Assembly (NCBI RefSeq): GCF_021502725.1
Contig: NZ_JAKFFS010000001.1
Location: 310,001 to 374,000, forward strand
Direction of reading: 5' to 3'
From: Dyadobacter sp. CY345
GTDB lineage: Bacteria > Bacteroidota > Bacteroidia > Cytophagales > Spirosomataceae
Length of the DNA: 64,000 bases
Below are positions 26,125 to 35,561 of this stretch, piece after piece (within the stretch, counting starts at the first letter, position 1; each line of letters starts with the position of its first letter). A program made the translations under genes and the position numbers. Under the pieces are notes generated by a model. The model did not search any database and was not told the DNA's origin. It was given only the letters and a program-made list of their open reading frames with translations.

Positions 26125-26565
26125 CTAAGACTCTTCCACCACTAAAGTAATACCTTCCGTCCGCTGGATTACTACCTTACTTCCAGCTTCAATTGCGTGA
26201 TGATCAGCGGAAGTTGCACTCCATTCTGCTCCCCGATAGTAAATTTTACCCGAGCCATTTGAAGGTATATCTCTGATAACCATAGCGGTTTCTCCAACAA
26301 ATTCAGTGTATTCCTGATGTTTACCTCGCCGGGTTTCCATCAGATTTTTTGCATGTCTTCGGAAAATGATAAGTGTCAGTATTGAGATCAGCGAAAAAGC
26401 AATAATTTGGTATTCAAGAGTGGGCAACAAGCCAATGGCTGCCAGAAGGGCAGTTATTAAGCCCCCAACTGCGAAAAATACAAAAACCAATGCAACACTT
26501 ACCAGCTCTGCAACCAGCATCAGCAGTCCGATAATCATCCATATTTGTGGCAACGATAAATCCAT
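26125..26565 (-). CDS. NfeD-family membrane protein
   Basis: A 146-aa protein with three or four N-terminal membrane segments (about residues 5-70) and a C-terminal OB-fold (residues 80-146: YTEFVGETAMVIRDI, GKIYYRGAEWSATS, GSKVVIQRTEGITLVVE). This is the short NfeD type (YbbK-like). It lies 2 bases downstream of the SPFH gene; NfeD proteins act with SPFH partners in membrane microdomains. No protease domain is present. Confidence 0.92.
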   Translation of the reverse strand: MDLSLPQIWMIIGLLMLVAELVSVALVFVFFAVGGLITALLAAIGLLPTLEYQIIAFSLISILTLIIFRRHAKNLMETRRGKHQEYTEFVGETAMVIRDIPSNGSGKIYYRGAEWSATSADHHAIEAGSKVVIQRTEGITLVVEES

Positions 26566-26567
26566 AA

Positions 26568-27482
26568 TTATTTCTTTGGTTCGGAAGATTTAACAATAGC
26601 CATGGCAGAGGCAACCATTGAGCCCATGTCGGCCAGGTTAGCGGGAAGGATTAAAGTGTTCCCAGCCTTTGCCAGCTTTCCAAATTGTTCAACAAAATTA
26701 TCTGCCACTTTCAGTTGCACGGCTTCCATGCCACCCTCGTTCTGAATAGCCGCGGCAACCAGCCGGATACTTTCAGCCGTAGCCTCTGCGACCGATCTTA
26801 AAGCAGCAGCCTCACCCTCAGCTTCATTGATCTGACGGAGACGCACGCCCTCGGATTCAAGAACTGCTTTCTGTTTCTGACCTTCCGCCACATTAATTGC
26901 AGCTTGTTTTTCACCATCAGACTGTAAAATCACCGACCGGCGTTCACGTTCAGCCTGCATTTGTTTTTCCATCGCGATCAATACACTTTGCGGAGGTGTT
27001 ATATTTTTTATTTCATAACGCAGCACTTTTACACCCCAGCCAATCGCAGCATCATCAATGGACTGAACTACTGCGCGGTTAATGATCATTCGTTCTTCAA
27101 AAGTTTTGTCCAGATCAAGTTTACCAATCTCACTACGCATGGTCGTTTGCGCCAATTGAATTACTGCAAAGGTATAATCAGCAATGCCGTAAGCTGCTTT
27201 TTTAGGATCAATCACCTGAATGAAGATTACACCATCCATCCGGACCTGCACGTTATCACGGGTGATACAGATTTGTTCCGGAATATCTATTGCAGATTCT
27301 TTAAGCGTGTATTTGTAGGCAATGCGATCGAAGAAGGGGATAATGAAATTTATACCAGGTTGTAAAACCCCATAAAACTTGCCAAGTCGTTCCAATATAT
27401 AAGCAGTCTGCTGAGGCACAACTTTGACCGTCATCAGAATGGTGAGTATTACAAGAACCAACAACACTAACAAAGGAGTCAT
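26568..27482 (-). CDS. SPFH/Band 7 protein (QmcA/slipin type)
   Basis: A 304-aa protein with one N-terminal membrane segment (LLVLLVLVILTILMTVKVV) and an SPFH domain (VPQQTAYILERLGKFYGVLQPGINFIIPFFDR to about residue 190). A helical region follows (QMQAERERRSVILQSDGEKQAAINVAEGQKQKAVLESEG) that drives oligomerisation. Paired with NfeD downstream, it is a stomatin/QmcA-type scaffold, probably affecting membrane organisation and FtsH-like proteolysis. No protease gene is adjacent. Confidence 0.94.
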   Translation of the reverse strand: MTPLLVLLVLVILTILMTVKVVPQQTAYILERLGKFYGVLQPGINFIIPFFDRIAYKYTLKESAIDIPEQICITRDNVQVRMDGVIFIQVIDPKKAAYGIADYTFAVIQLAQTTMRSEIGKLDLDKTFEERMIINRAVVQSIDDAAIGWGVKVLRYEIKNITPPQSVLIAMEKQMQAERERRSVILQSDGEKQAAINVAEGQKQKAVLESEGVRLRQINEAEGEAAALRSVAEATAESIRLVAAAIQNEGGMEAVQLKVADNFVEQFGKLAKAGNTLILPANLADMGSMVASAMAIVKSSEPKK

Positions 27483-27601
27483 AAAGGGTTTGATTTTGGT
27501 GTAGTACGAAAATAACCCTGTACGTGCGAGATTCCTAAAGATGTATTACCAACGAACAATTAATAAGTCCGTCGGTAATTTTACCTGATGGATGGCACTT
27601 C

Positions 27602-28759
27602 CTAATCTCTTAAAATTTCTTTTGAAATGACCATTTTCTGGATCTCGCTAGTTCCCTCCCCAATCGTACAAAGTTTACTATCGCGGTAAAATTTTTCTAC
27701 GGGGTAATCTTTAACAAAACCATATCCCCCAAATATCTGAACAGCTTCATTTGCAACTCTGACGGCTGTCTCTGATGAATGGTATTTTGCAACAGAACTT
27801 GCCAGCGTCACCTTTTCCCCGCGGTCTTTCATCGATGCGGCATGATAAGTCAATAATGATGATGCCTGGATATCCGTGTACATATCGGCCAATTTAAAAG
27901 CGATCGCCTGGAAATCGGAAATAGATTTTCCAAATTGTTTCCGTTCTTTTGAATATGCCAATGCGGCTTCGTATGCTCCAATCGCCGTTCCTACACCGAG
28001 AGCCGCGATGGAAATTCTGCCGCCATCCAACACTTTTAAAGATTGAATAAAGCCTTCACCGACATCACCGATCCTAAAACTGTCAGGGATATGGCAGTCC
28101 TGAAAAATCAATTCAACAGTTTCAGAAGCCCGCATGCCGAGTTTATTTTCTTTTCGGCCAGCCGTAAACCCAGGAGTTCCTTGTGGTATAATAAATGCGG
28201 TTGCGCCATGTTTATCACCTGGCTCACCCGTTCTGGCAATCAGCACAGTTACATCTCCGCTTTTACCATTGGTGATAAAATTTTTCGATCCGTTTATTTT
28301 CCATCCGTCTCCATCGATAATGGCGACAGTTTGCATGTTACCTGCGTCAGAACCTGTATTGTGTTCGGTCAGGCCCCATGCGCCTAGCCATTCGCCGGAC
28401 GCTAATCGGGGTAAATATTCTTTCTTTTGCTCGTCACTGCCGAACATTAAAATATGATTTGTACAGAGAGAATTATGAGCCGCCATGGACAGACCGATAG
28501 AAGGATCAACCTTTGAAAGTTCAATGATTGCGGTAACATATTCATCATAACCCAGCCCGGCGCCTCCTAATTCTTCCGGTACCAACATACCCATCAAACC
28601 AAGTTCTCCTAGTTTACGAAAGACATCTTTTGGAAAGAATTGCTCTTCATCCCATAAGCTGATATTAGGTTTGATCTCCCGGGCAGCAAAGTCCCGAACA
28701 GATTGTTCGATCATTAAGCGGGTATCAGATATTGAATTTTCGACCGGTTGTGTGTTCAT
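27602..28759 (-). CDS. Acyl-CoA dehydrogenase
   Basis: A 385-aa flavoprotein catalysing alpha,beta-dehydrogenation of acyl-CoA. Family blocks: GAWGLTEHNTGSDAGNM (FAD-site signature), RKENKLGMRAS, ERKQFGKSISDFQAIAFKLADM, and IFGGYGFVKDYPVEKFYRDSKLCTIGEGTSEIQ. The catalytic base is the Glu of GEGTSE. Length and sequence fit the short/medium- or branched-chain group; the acyl specificity cannot be fixed. It is divergent from ugd, with about 214 bases between starts. Confidence 0.94.
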   Translation of the reverse strand: MNTQPVENSISDTRLMIEQSVRDFAAREIKPNISLWDEEQFFPKDVFRKLGELGLMGMLVPEELGGAGLGYDEYVTAIIELSKVDPSIGLSMAAHNSLCTNHILMFGSDEQKKEYLPRLASGEWLGAWGLTEHNTGSDAGNMQTVAIIDGDGWKINGSKNFITNGKSGDVTVLIARTGEPGDKHGATAFIIPQGTPGFTAGRKENKLGMRASETVELIFQDCHIPDSFRIGDVGEGFIQSLKVLDGGRISIAALGVGTAIGAYEAALAYSKERKQFGKSISDFQAIAFKLADMYTDIQASSLLTYHAASMKDRGEKVTLASSVAKYHSSETAVRVANEAVQIFGGYGFVKDYPVEKFYRDSKLCTIGEGTSEIQKMVISKEILRD

Positions 28760-28877
28760 GATAGTATTTTGTTGATGAAAGATTTGTTTTGTTCAATTAT
28801 AAGATGAAATGAACATATTTAATTTACCGATTAAAAACAAATGATCCTAATAAGAGGAGGGATTCATTTAAAAAAAT

Positions 28878-28885
28878 TACTTTTG
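28878..28885 (+). promoter_or_regulatory. Candidate -7 box of ugd
   Basis: TACTTTTG matches TAnnTTTG, leaving a leader of about 80 bases that contains the small inverted repeat GCAATT-TTC-AATTGC. No TTG at -33. Confidence 0.4.
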
Positions 28886-28973
28886 TTACTGTTGGGGTCC
28901 GCCCAGCTTAATAAAGTGCAATTTTCAATTGCTGAAATCTTTTTCATCGCAGCTATATTATTATTAAATTTTT

Positions 28974-30284
28974 ATGAAAATAGCAGTAGTAGGAACCGGT
29001 TATGTAGGTTTGGTAACAGGGACTTGTTTTGCCGAAACAGGGAATCAGGTATTTTGTGTGGATATCGACGCTAAGAAAGTTGAGCGTATGTTGAACGGTG
29101 ATATTCCAATTTACGAGCCAGGACTGGATGTACTTTTTGACCGTAACGTAGCAGAAGGCCGCTTACAATTTACAACAAATCTTGCCGAAGGTATTAAGGA
29201 TGCAGAAGTTATCTTTTTGGCACTTCCGACACCTCCGGGCGAAGACGGGTCTGCTGATTTGAAATACATCCTGAAAGTGGCTGATGATCTGGGTCACATA
29301 TTAGAAAAATACGCCGTTATTATTGATAAAAGTACTGTTCCGGTTGGGACTGCTGAGAAAGTACATGCTGCCATTGCTAAAAATGCAAAAGTTGAATTTG
29401 ATGTAGTTTCAAATCCAGAATTTTTACGTGAAGGTGTTGCCGTTGAAGATTTCATGAAGCCTGATCGCGTTGTGGTTGGAACGACTTCTGAAAAAGCCAA
29501 AAAGGTAATGGAAAAACTTTATGCGCCATTGGTGCGTCAGGGGAATCCGGTTATTTTTATGGACGAGCGTTCTGCGGAAATGACTAAATATGCTGCCAAC
29601 TCTTTCCTTGCCATGAAAATTACTTTCATGAACGAGATCGCAAACCTTTGCGAAAAAGTGGGTGCCAATGTTGATGATATTCGTCGTGGTATAGGAACAG
29701 ACAGCCGTATTGGCAAGCGTTTCCTATTTGCCGGTATCGGTTATGGTGGAAGCTGTTTCCCGAAAGATGTACAGGCTTTGGCAAAAACGTCGGCAGATTA
29801 CGACTACGATTTCAGAATTTTGAAGTCTGTTATGGAAGTAAATTACGATCAGAAGAAAAAACTTTTACCGATGGTAAATAATTTCTTTGATAACGATTTA
29901 AAAGGAAAAACGATCGCAGTTTGGGGCTTGGCTTTCAAACCTTATACAGATGATATTCGCGAGGCTCCGGCTTTGGAAAATATAGAAGCTTTGCTTGAAG
30001 CGGGCGCAATTGTTACCGTTTATGATCCGGAAGCTATGGAAAATGTAAAGGGTGTTCTGGGTGATAAAGTTACTTTCTGTCACACACCTTATGCAGCTTT
30101 GGATGATGCAGATGCATTGATGATCTTCACAGAATGGCCGCAGTTCCGTACGCCTGAATTTGAGAAGATGGGAAAATTGTTGAAAAACAAAGTAATTTTC
30201 GACGGACGTAACCTTTATGAGCTAAGCACAATGCGCGAAATGGGTTATACTTATTTCAGCATTGGTAGAGAAAAAGTATCATAA
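28974..30284 (+). CDS. ugd: UDP-glucose 6-dehydrogenase
   Basis: A 436-aa enzyme oxidising UDP-glucose to UDP-glucuronate with two NAD+. The NAD site is IAVVGTGYVGLVTGTCFAE. The catalytic Cys lies near residue 260 in GYGGSCFPKDVQAL, and the UDP-binding domain has AVWGLAFKPYTDDIREAPAL. The next gene decarboxylates the product, so the pair supplies UDP-GlcA and UDP-xylose for cell-surface glycans. Possible users are the glycosyltransferases at 1.9-6.9 kb, though nothing in the sequence proves that link. Confidence 0.94.
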   Translation: MKIAVVGTGYVGLVTGTCFAETGNQVFCVDIDAKKVERMLNGDIPIYEPGLDVLFDRNVAEGRLQFTTNLAEGIKDAEVIFLALPTPPGEDGSADLKYILKVADDLGHILEKYAVIIDKSTVPVGTAEKVHAAIAKNAKVEFDVVSNPEFLREGVAVEDFMKPDRVVVGTTSEKAKKVMEKLYAPLVRQGNPVIFMDERSAEMTKYAANSFLAMKITFMNEIANLCEKVGANVDDIRRGIGTDSRIGKRFLFAGIGYGGSCFPKDVQALAKTSADYDYDFRILKSVMEVNYDQKKKLLPMVNNFFDNDLKGKTIAVWGLAFKPYTDDIREAPALENIEALLEAGAIVTVYDPEAMENVKGVLGDKVTFCHTPYAALDDADALMIFTEWPQFRTPEFEKMGKLLKNKVIFDGRNLYELSTMREMGYTYFSIGREKVS

Positions 30285-30288
30285 TTTA

Positions 30289-30376
30289 AGATTTCGAGAT
30301 AGAGATTCCGTGAATTAGGTTATGTTTGATACATAAATTGATTCAGGAATCTCAATTTTTTAATATCTCAAATCTC
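30289..30376 (+). terminator. Long imperfect hairpin between ugd and uxs
   Basis: AGATTTCGAGATA and GAGATTCCGTGAAT are mirrored by GATTCAGGAATCTC and TATCTCAAATCT, with a TTTTTT run inside the right arm. It may act as an attenuating terminator or a processing signal rather than a simple stop. Confidence 0.45.
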
Positions 30377-30409
30377 GCAGTATAATCTCAAAATCTAATA
30401 ATATAATTC

Positions 30410-31402
30410 ATGAAGCGTGTATTAATAACCGGAGCGGCAGGTTTTTTGGGGTCGCATCTTTGTGAGCGATTCTTAAAGGAAGGCATGTATGTTATCGCGA
30501 TGGACAACCTGATCACAGGTGACTTGCGTAATATTGAGCATCTGATGCCTAATCCTAATTTCGAGTTTAATCATCACGATGTTACAAAATACGTGCATAT
30601 TCCAGGAGAACTGGATTATATCATGCACTTTGCTTCGCCAGCCAGCCCGATCGATTATTTGAAAATTCCTATCCAGACTTTGAAAGTTGGTGCGATGGGA
30701 ACTCATAATTTGTTAGGACTTGCTCTCGCTAAAAAAGCACGTTTTATCATCGCTTCTACTTCTGAGGTTTACGGTGACCCGTTGGTTCATCCGCAGACAG
30801 AAGAGTATTGGGGACACGTTAACCCGATCGGACCGAGAGGTTGTTATGATGAAGCAAAACGTTACCAGGAAGCGATCACGATGGCTTACCACCGTTATCA
30901 CGAGGTGGAAACGCGTATCGTTCGTATCTTCAATACTTACGGACCTAGAATGCGATTGAACGACGGACGTGTGTTGCCGGCATTCATCGGACAGGCGTTA
31001 CGTGGAGAGGATATTACAATCTTTGGAGACGGTTCTCAGACACGGGCATTCTGTTATGTAGATGATCTAGTTGAAGGTATCTACCGCCTGCTTTTGAGCG
31101 ACTATACTTTGCCAGTGAATATTGGAAATCCTTCGGAAATTACAATTAAAGAGTTTGCAGAGGAAATTATTGCATTAACCGGAACTGATCAAAAAGTAGT
31201 TTATAAAGATCTTCCACAAGACGATCCGAAACAACGACAGCCGGATATTACCAAAGCAAGAGAAATTCTTGGATGGGAGCCAAAAGTGTCCCGTGAAGAA
31301 GGTTTGAGAATTACTTATGATTATTTCCGCAGCCTGCCGAAAGAAAGATTATATGAAGAATCAAACCACAGAGGTTTCGAAACTTTTAAGAAGGAAGAGT
31401 AG
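30410..31402 (+). CDS. UDP-glucuronate decarboxylase (UDP-xylose synthase)
   Basis: A 330-aa extended SDR. The NAD site is [14 protein letters not shown]; the catalytic residues are in [12 protein letters not shown] and [15 protein letters not shown] (Tyr-x3-Lys). The [11 protein letters not shown] block and [23 protein letters not shown] are typical of UXS rather than of 4-epimerases. It converts UDP-GlcA from the upstream enzyme into UDP-xylose. The 125-base spacer to ugd holds a hairpin, so co-transcription may be partial. Confidence 0.92.
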   Translation: MKRVLITGAAGFLGSHLCERFLKEGMYVIAMDNLITGDLRNIEHLMPNPNFEFNHHDVTKYVHIPGELDYIMHFASPASPIDYLKIPIQTLKVGAMGTHNLLGLALAKKARFIIASTSEVYGDPLVHPQTEEYWGHVNPIGPRGCYDEAKRYQEAITMAYHRYHEVETRIVRIFNTYGPRMRLNDGRVLPAFIGQALRGEDITIFGDGSQTRAFCYVDDLVEGIYRLLLSDYTLPVNIGNPSEITIKEFAEEIIALTGTDQKVVYKDLPQDDPKQRQPDITKAREILGWEPKVSREEGLRITYDYFRSLPKERLYEESNHRGFETFKKEE

Positions 31403-31404
31403 GT

Positions 31405-31549
31405 TTTTGGCTGTCGGCCATCAGTAATCGGCTCTCGGCTAGACGCAGTTAAATAGTTTTATCAGTAATAACAAAAAATCCTGCAGATACTTCTACGGGA
31501 TTTTTTGTTGTCAAGTTGAAAGCCGACCGCCGAAAGCCGATAGCCAAAA
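31405..31549. repeat. Intergenic inverted-repeat element between uxs and frr
   Basis: Left arm GGCTGTCGGCC ... CGGCTCTCGGCT (31409-31440); right arm GCCGACCGCCGAAAGCCGATAGCC (31522-31545). GGCTGTCGGC and GCCGATAGCC pair with one mismatch, and both arms consist of near-repeats of GGCTNTCGGC. The element fills the whole gap and encloses the terminator hairpin. Resembles small dispersed non-coding repeats; no transposase is present. Confidence 0.55.
31472..31507. terminator. Bidirectional terminator between uxs and frr
   Basis: CAAAAAATCC (31472-31481) pairs with GGATTTTTTG (31498-31507). A and T runs at each end serve both the plus-strand uxs and the minus-strand frr transcripts. Confidence 0.75.
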
Positions 31550-32110
31550 TTAGACTTCCATAATCTCCTTTTCCTTGGCAGCCAGTATTTGTTCAACTTT
31601 TGATACAAAACTATTTGTAAGCTGCTGAACACGGTCTTCACTTACTTTCACCAAATCCTCGGCCACACCTTCTTTTGTCAATTTCCGAAGCGAATTATTT
31701 GCATCCTGACGAATGTTACGGATGTTGATCTTTGCCGTTTCAACCTCGTTTTTCGCGCGTTTTGCAAGCTCACGGCGGCGTTCTTCGTTAAGAGGCGGAA
31801 CAGAGATGCGGATCATTTCACCATCGTTAGAAGGCGCAAATCCCAGATTCCCGTTACGGATTGCTTTTTCAATATCGTTAATCGTTTTCTTCTCAAAGGG
31901 TCTGATCGCGATGGTTCTTGCATCCGGCGTATTGATCGTTGCCACGTTTGACAAAGGTGTCATTGAACCGTAGTATTCGATCTGGAGGCCATCCAGCATT
32001 TGAGGAGATGCTTTTCCGGCACGTATTTTTCCTAATTCAATAATTAAGTGCTTGATAGCACCTTCCATTGTGTCCTTGGCGTCTTCCAGATATAATTCTA
32101 TTTCTTCCAT
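31550..32110 (-). CDS. frr: Ribosome recycling factor
   Basis: A 186-aa RRF that splits the post-termination ribosome with EF-G. Blocks: MEGAIKHLIIELGKIRAGKASPQML, YYGSMTPLSNVATINTPDARTIAIRPFEK, IRISVPPLNEERRRELAKRAK and IRNIRQDANNSLRKL. Normal length. It lies 24 bases downstream of pyrH, the classic order in bacteria, so the two are surely co-transcribed. Confidence 0.97.
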   Translation of the reverse strand: MEEIELYLEDAKDTMEGAIKHLIIELGKIRAGKASPQMLDGLQIEYYGSMTPLSNVATINTPDARTIAIRPFEKKTINDIEKAIRNGNLGFAPSNDGEMIRISVPPLNEERRRELAKRAKNEVETAKINIRNIRQDANNSLRKLTKEGVAEDLVKVSEDRVQQLTNSFVSKVEQILAAKEKEIMEV

Positions 32111-32134
32111 GATTACTTGATGGTATTATTTCTA

Positions 32135-32854
32135 TTAATTTGATATCAAAGTCCCAACTTGCTCACCCATAACAAGATCGTAAAGGTTGCCTGGTTTGTT
32201 CATATCAAAAACGATGATCGGGACATTGTTTTCTTTACAAAGCGTAAATGCGGTAAGGTCCATGATTTTAAGATTTTTTGACAAAGCTTCGTCAAAGCTA
32301 AGTTGGGTATACTTTGTCGCCAGGGGATCTTTTTCAGGGTCGGCTGTGTAAACCCCATCAACGCGTGTTCCTTTTAAAACAACCTCTGATTCTGATTCAA
32401 TCGCGCGAAGTCCGGCTGTTGTATCTGTTGTGAAATAGGGATTACCTGTTCCTGCTCCGAAAATTACGATACGTCCTTTTTCAAGGTGACGGACTGCACG
32501 GCGACGAATAAGCGGTTCGCAAACCTGCTCCATTTTTATTGCTGACATCAATCTCGTACGCATACCATGTTTTTCAAGAGAACTCTGGATAGCCATTCCG
32601 TTGATTACAGTGGCTAACATGCCCATATGGTCGCCTTGAACTCTATCAATACCAGATTTTTCTACTGACGCCCCACGGAAAATATTTCCCCCTCCAATTA
32701 CGATTGCGATTTGCACACCTGCATCTGCAATTCTTTTGATTTCACTTGAATAGCTATCAAGGATGTTGAAGTCGATAACCTGTGTTTTATCTCCACCGTT
32801 GAGCGCTTCTCCGCTAAGTTTGAGAAGGATACGTTTGTATTTTGGTTCGGGCAT
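32135..32854 (-). CDS. pyrH: Uridylate kinase
   Basis: A 239-aa amino-acid-kinase-fold UMP kinase, making UDP from UMP with ATP. Blocks: [15 protein letters not shown] (phosphate loop), [51 protein letters not shown] and [18 protein letters not shown]. Length is typical. It is followed by frr and preceded by the biotin-carrier gene on the same strand. Confidence 0.97.
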   Translation of the reverse strand: MPEPKYKRILLKLSGEALNGGDKTQVIDFNILDSYSSEIKRIADAGVQIAIVIGGGNIFRGASVEKSGIDRVQGDHMGMLATVINGMAIQSSLEKHGMRTRLMSAIKMEQVCEPLIRRRAVRHLEKGRIVIFGAGTGNPYFTTDTTAGLRAIESESEVVLKGTRVDGVYTADPEKDPLATKYTQLSFDEALSKNLKIMDLTAFTLCKENNVPIIVFDMNKPGNLYDLVMGEQVGTLISN

Positions 32855-32917
32855 GATATGTTTGTTGGTGTTTTTTTCTGTAAAAATAAGCGTAGGCGAT
32901 TCAGATTACCAAGGATT

Positions 32918-33445
32918 TTATTGAAACTCTATCAATACCTGGTTTTTTTCAACAATTTCCCCTGGAATGATCTTTAAAGTTTTCACAACGCCGTCACCGG
33001 AAGACTTGATAATATTCTCCATTTTCATCGCTACCAAAACCAGTAAGGTTTCGCCTTTTCGTACTTCCTGGCCAGGCTCCACAGCAATAGACTGGATAAG
33101 TCCGGGCATTGGTGCTCTGAGGTTGTTTATTTTTTTGACGGCCGTAGCCTGCATACCTAGTCCTTCAAGCAGCAGATCAAACTGATCTTTGACAGAGGTT
33201 TCGTAAGGCTGCCCGTTGATCAGGAGTTTAAAAGTTTTTTCAGCAACATTTGATTCTACAACTTCAACGTTGAAAGAGCGGTTTTTCCAGATTACGTGAT
33301 ATAAATTTTCGGTAATCCTGACCACATCGCCGTCAAAGATATTATCGCCGATTATCAATTGATCTGCTTTTTGTTTTATTTCAAAAGAGACCCGGTCTGA
33401 GACCCTGTCATCATTGGTTTTGCCGCCTACTTTAACTTTTAGCAT
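32918..33445 (-). CDS. Biotin carboxyl carrier protein of an acyl-CoA carboxylase
   Basis: A 175-aa protein whose C-terminal 75 residues form a biotinyl domain (LRAPMPGLIQSIAVEPGQEVRKGETLLVLVAMKMEN). The biotinylated Lys lies in AMKMEN. The first 95 residues are a beta-rich linker domain usual for the detached carrier of propionyl/acetyl-CoA carboxylases in Bacteroidota. It overlaps dusB by 7 bases. The carboxyltransferase it serves may be the truncated one at the right edge of the window, but the two genes are 30 kb apart. Confidence 0.88.
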   Translation of the reverse strand: MLKVKVGGKTNDDRVSDRVSFEIKQKADQLIIGDNIFDGDVVRITENLYHVIWKNRSFNVEVVESNVAEKTFKLLINGQPYETSVKDQFDLLLEGLGMQATAVKKINNLRAPMPGLIQSIAVEPGQEVRKGETLLVLVAMKMENIIKSSGDGVVKTLKIIPGEIVEKNQVLIEFQ

Positions 33446-34428
33446 ACTACTTCGCTGAATTCATGAACAACTTCATTTAGTATCTGATCAAGTTCTTCGA
33501 AAGTCATACCTTGAACCAGCCGCATGCGAAAGGGTTTAAAATGTTCAAGTCCTTTAAAATAGTTGGTATAGTGCCGTCTCATCTCGAACACGCCTGCAAT
33601 CGGGCCTTTCCAGCGGATTGAAAATTCTAAATGTCGGCGGCAAACGGCAACGCGCTCCGAAAGGGTAGGAGGGGCAAGTTTCTCTCCGGTTTTAACAAAA
33701 TGTTTTATTTCGTTAAAAATCCAAGGATTCCCGATTGTCGCTCTTCCGATCATAATTCCATCTACGCCAAAACGGTTTTTATATTCAACCGCTTTTTCCG
33801 GAGTATCGACATCGCCGTTTCCAAATATAGGAATGGTGATTCTGGGATTGTCTTTGATTTTAGCAATTAATGTCCAGTCGGCTTCGCCCTTATACATTTG
33901 CACACGCGTTCTCCCGTGCACAGAAAGGGCCTGAATGCCAATGTCCTGTAACCTTTCAGCCACTTCCTGAACATTTTTAGTACTCTCATCCCAACCCAGA
34001 CGGGTTTTTACAGTAACTGGCAAATGTGTTGATTTTACAACCGCATCCGTCATCCGAACCATTTTCGGGATATCTTGCAGCAAAGCAGCTCCCGCACCAC
34101 GACAGGCAACCTGTTTTACAGGACAACCATAATTTATATCAATCAGATCGGGATTGACTCTCGATGCGATTTCTGAACAGGAGCCCATCGTTTCTACATC
34201 ACTGCCAAAAAGCTGGATTCCGACTGGTCTTTCATATTCGAAAATATCCAGTTTCTGAACACTTTTAGCTGCATCCCGGATCAATCCCTCGGACGAGACA
34301 AATTCGGTATACATCAGATCCGCGCCATTTTCCTTGCAAACAGCCCGAAATGGCGGATCGCTTACGTCCTCCATCGGAGCAAGCAGAAGCGGGAAATCGC
34401 CAAGTTCTATTTTGCCTATTTTTACCAT
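33439..34428 (-). CDS. dusB: tRNA-dihydrouridine synthase (DusB type)
   Basis: A 329-aa FMN-dependent TIM-barrel enzyme reducing uridine in tRNA D-loops. Blocks: LLLAPMEDVSDPPFRAVCKENGADLMYTEFVSSEGLI, LIDINYGCPVKQVACRGAGAALL (catalytic Cys in the last block), VTVKTRLGWD, LSVHGRTRVQMYKG and IFGNGDVDTPEKA. The GCPVKQV sequence fits the DusB branch. First gene of a possible dusB - carrier - pyrH - frr transcript. Confidence 0.94.
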   Translation of the reverse strand: MVKIGKIELGDFPLLLAPMEDVSDPPFRAVCKENGADLMYTEFVSSEGLIRDAAKSVQKLDIFEYERPVGIQLFGSDVETMGSCSEIASRVNPDLIDINYGCPVKQVACRGAGAALLQDIPKMVRMTDAVVKSTHLPVTVKTRLGWDESTKNVQEVAERLQDIGIQALSVHGRTRVQMYKGEADWTLIAKIKDNPRITIPIFGNGDVDTPEKAVEYKNRFGVDGIMIGRATIGNPWIFNEIKHFVKTGEKLAPPTLSERVAVCRRHLEFSIRWKGPIAGVFEMRRHYTNYFKGLEHFKPFRMRLVQGMTFEELDQILNEVVHEFSEVVC

Positions 34429-34549
34429 TTATTATGGGCCAAGTTTCGATTGGGAACAGATTTTTAAACGTCGTTATTAAACGATTCTTATCTCTCAACA
34501 GTCACTCGTTATTTTTAAATTCATAATTAGCTGTAAATTTACACCAATT

Positions 34550-35503
34550 ATGCTTAAAAGTTATTCAAATTTGGTACATACACGAGTGCCCGGTACGTTG
34601 GGAGGTTTATTGGTGTTGATTGGTTTCGTGCTTATTGGGATGGCAGTCGGGAATGTACTGGCAATTCTGATCCTTGCTTTGATAACTGGTTCTGATGCTG
34701 GAAGTATTACCGGACTGTTAACGACGCTGTTTGCGGAGCCGGAAAATGTTCCGAATGGATGGATCTCGATGATGGTTTTGCAGGGAACTGTTCACTTCTT
34801 CTCCTACCTTTTTCCTTCGCTTCTGTATTGGTTTTATATGGAACGAAAAGATCTCGAAGATTTTAATTTCAGACGAAAGCCGGCGCCGACCGTATGGTTT
34901 CTGGCGGCAGTCGTCGTTCTGGCTTTTATACCCATCAACAGCCAGTTCATAGAATGGAATTCCAATATGGTTTTTCCCGAATCGTGGTCGGGGCTGGAAC
35001 AATGGATGCGGGAAAAGGAAGATCAGAATGCGATGCTCACGCAATTTATGACCAACTATCAGGAAATCTGGCAGCTGATTGTTGCCCTCACTGTCGTTGT
35101 ACTTCTACCTGCTTTGGGTGAAGAGGTGTTGTTTCGTGGGATTATACAACGTAAACTTGCACAGCATTGGGCTAATGTTCATATTGCAATCTGGGTTTCG
35201 GCTGCGATTTTCAGTGCCATTCACTTTCAGTTTTACGGGTTTTTGCCACGTATGATACTGGGGGCGCTATTTGGCTATTTATATTATTGGTCAGGACGGC
35301 TTTCAGTGGCGATTTTAGCACATTTTGTAAACAACGGATTTGTTCTGGTTATGATGTTTTTATATAACATCAAAGTTTTGGATACCAATATTGAAGAAGT
35401 TAAGGTAATGCCGATGACGGCGATTTTAGCTTCTATTGTCCTGACAACTGCTATTCTATTCGAAATCAGAAAATCGGGATCCAAAGAAAAATCTTTGGTT
35501 TAA
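34550..35503 (+). CDS. CPBP-family intramembrane metalloprotease
   Basis: A 317-aa membrane protein with about eight hydrophobic segments. The CPBP (Abi) motifs are present: motif 1 LPALGEEVLFRGIIQRKL (Glu-Glu and Arg) and motif 2 FSAIHFQFYGFLPRMILGALFG (the His), then HFVNN. Family members include CAAX-type prenyl endopeptidases and bacteriocin-immunity proteins. The substrate is unknown. It is upstream of the DUF2007 and cdsA genes in the same direction. Confidence 0.9.
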   Translation: MLKSYSNLVHTRVPGTLGGLLVLIGFVLIGMAVGNVLAILILALITGSDAGSITGLLTTLFAEPENVPNGWISMMVLQGTVHFFSYLFPSLLYWFYMERKDLEDFNFRRKPAPTVWFLAAVVVLAFIPINSQFIEWNSNMVFPESWSGLEQWMREKEDQNAMLTQFMTNYQEIWQLIVALTVVVLLPALGEEVLFRGIIQRKLAQHWANVHIAIWVSAAIFSAIHFQFYGFLPRMILGALFGYLYYWSGRLSVAILAHFVNNGFVLVMMFLYNIKVLDTNIEEVKVMPMTAILASIVLTTAILFEIRKSGSKEKSLV

Positions 35504-35561
35504 ATTTATCACAATTAATCAATACACAGGCGAAGGCATAGAACTTGCAGGGAATAACTTT

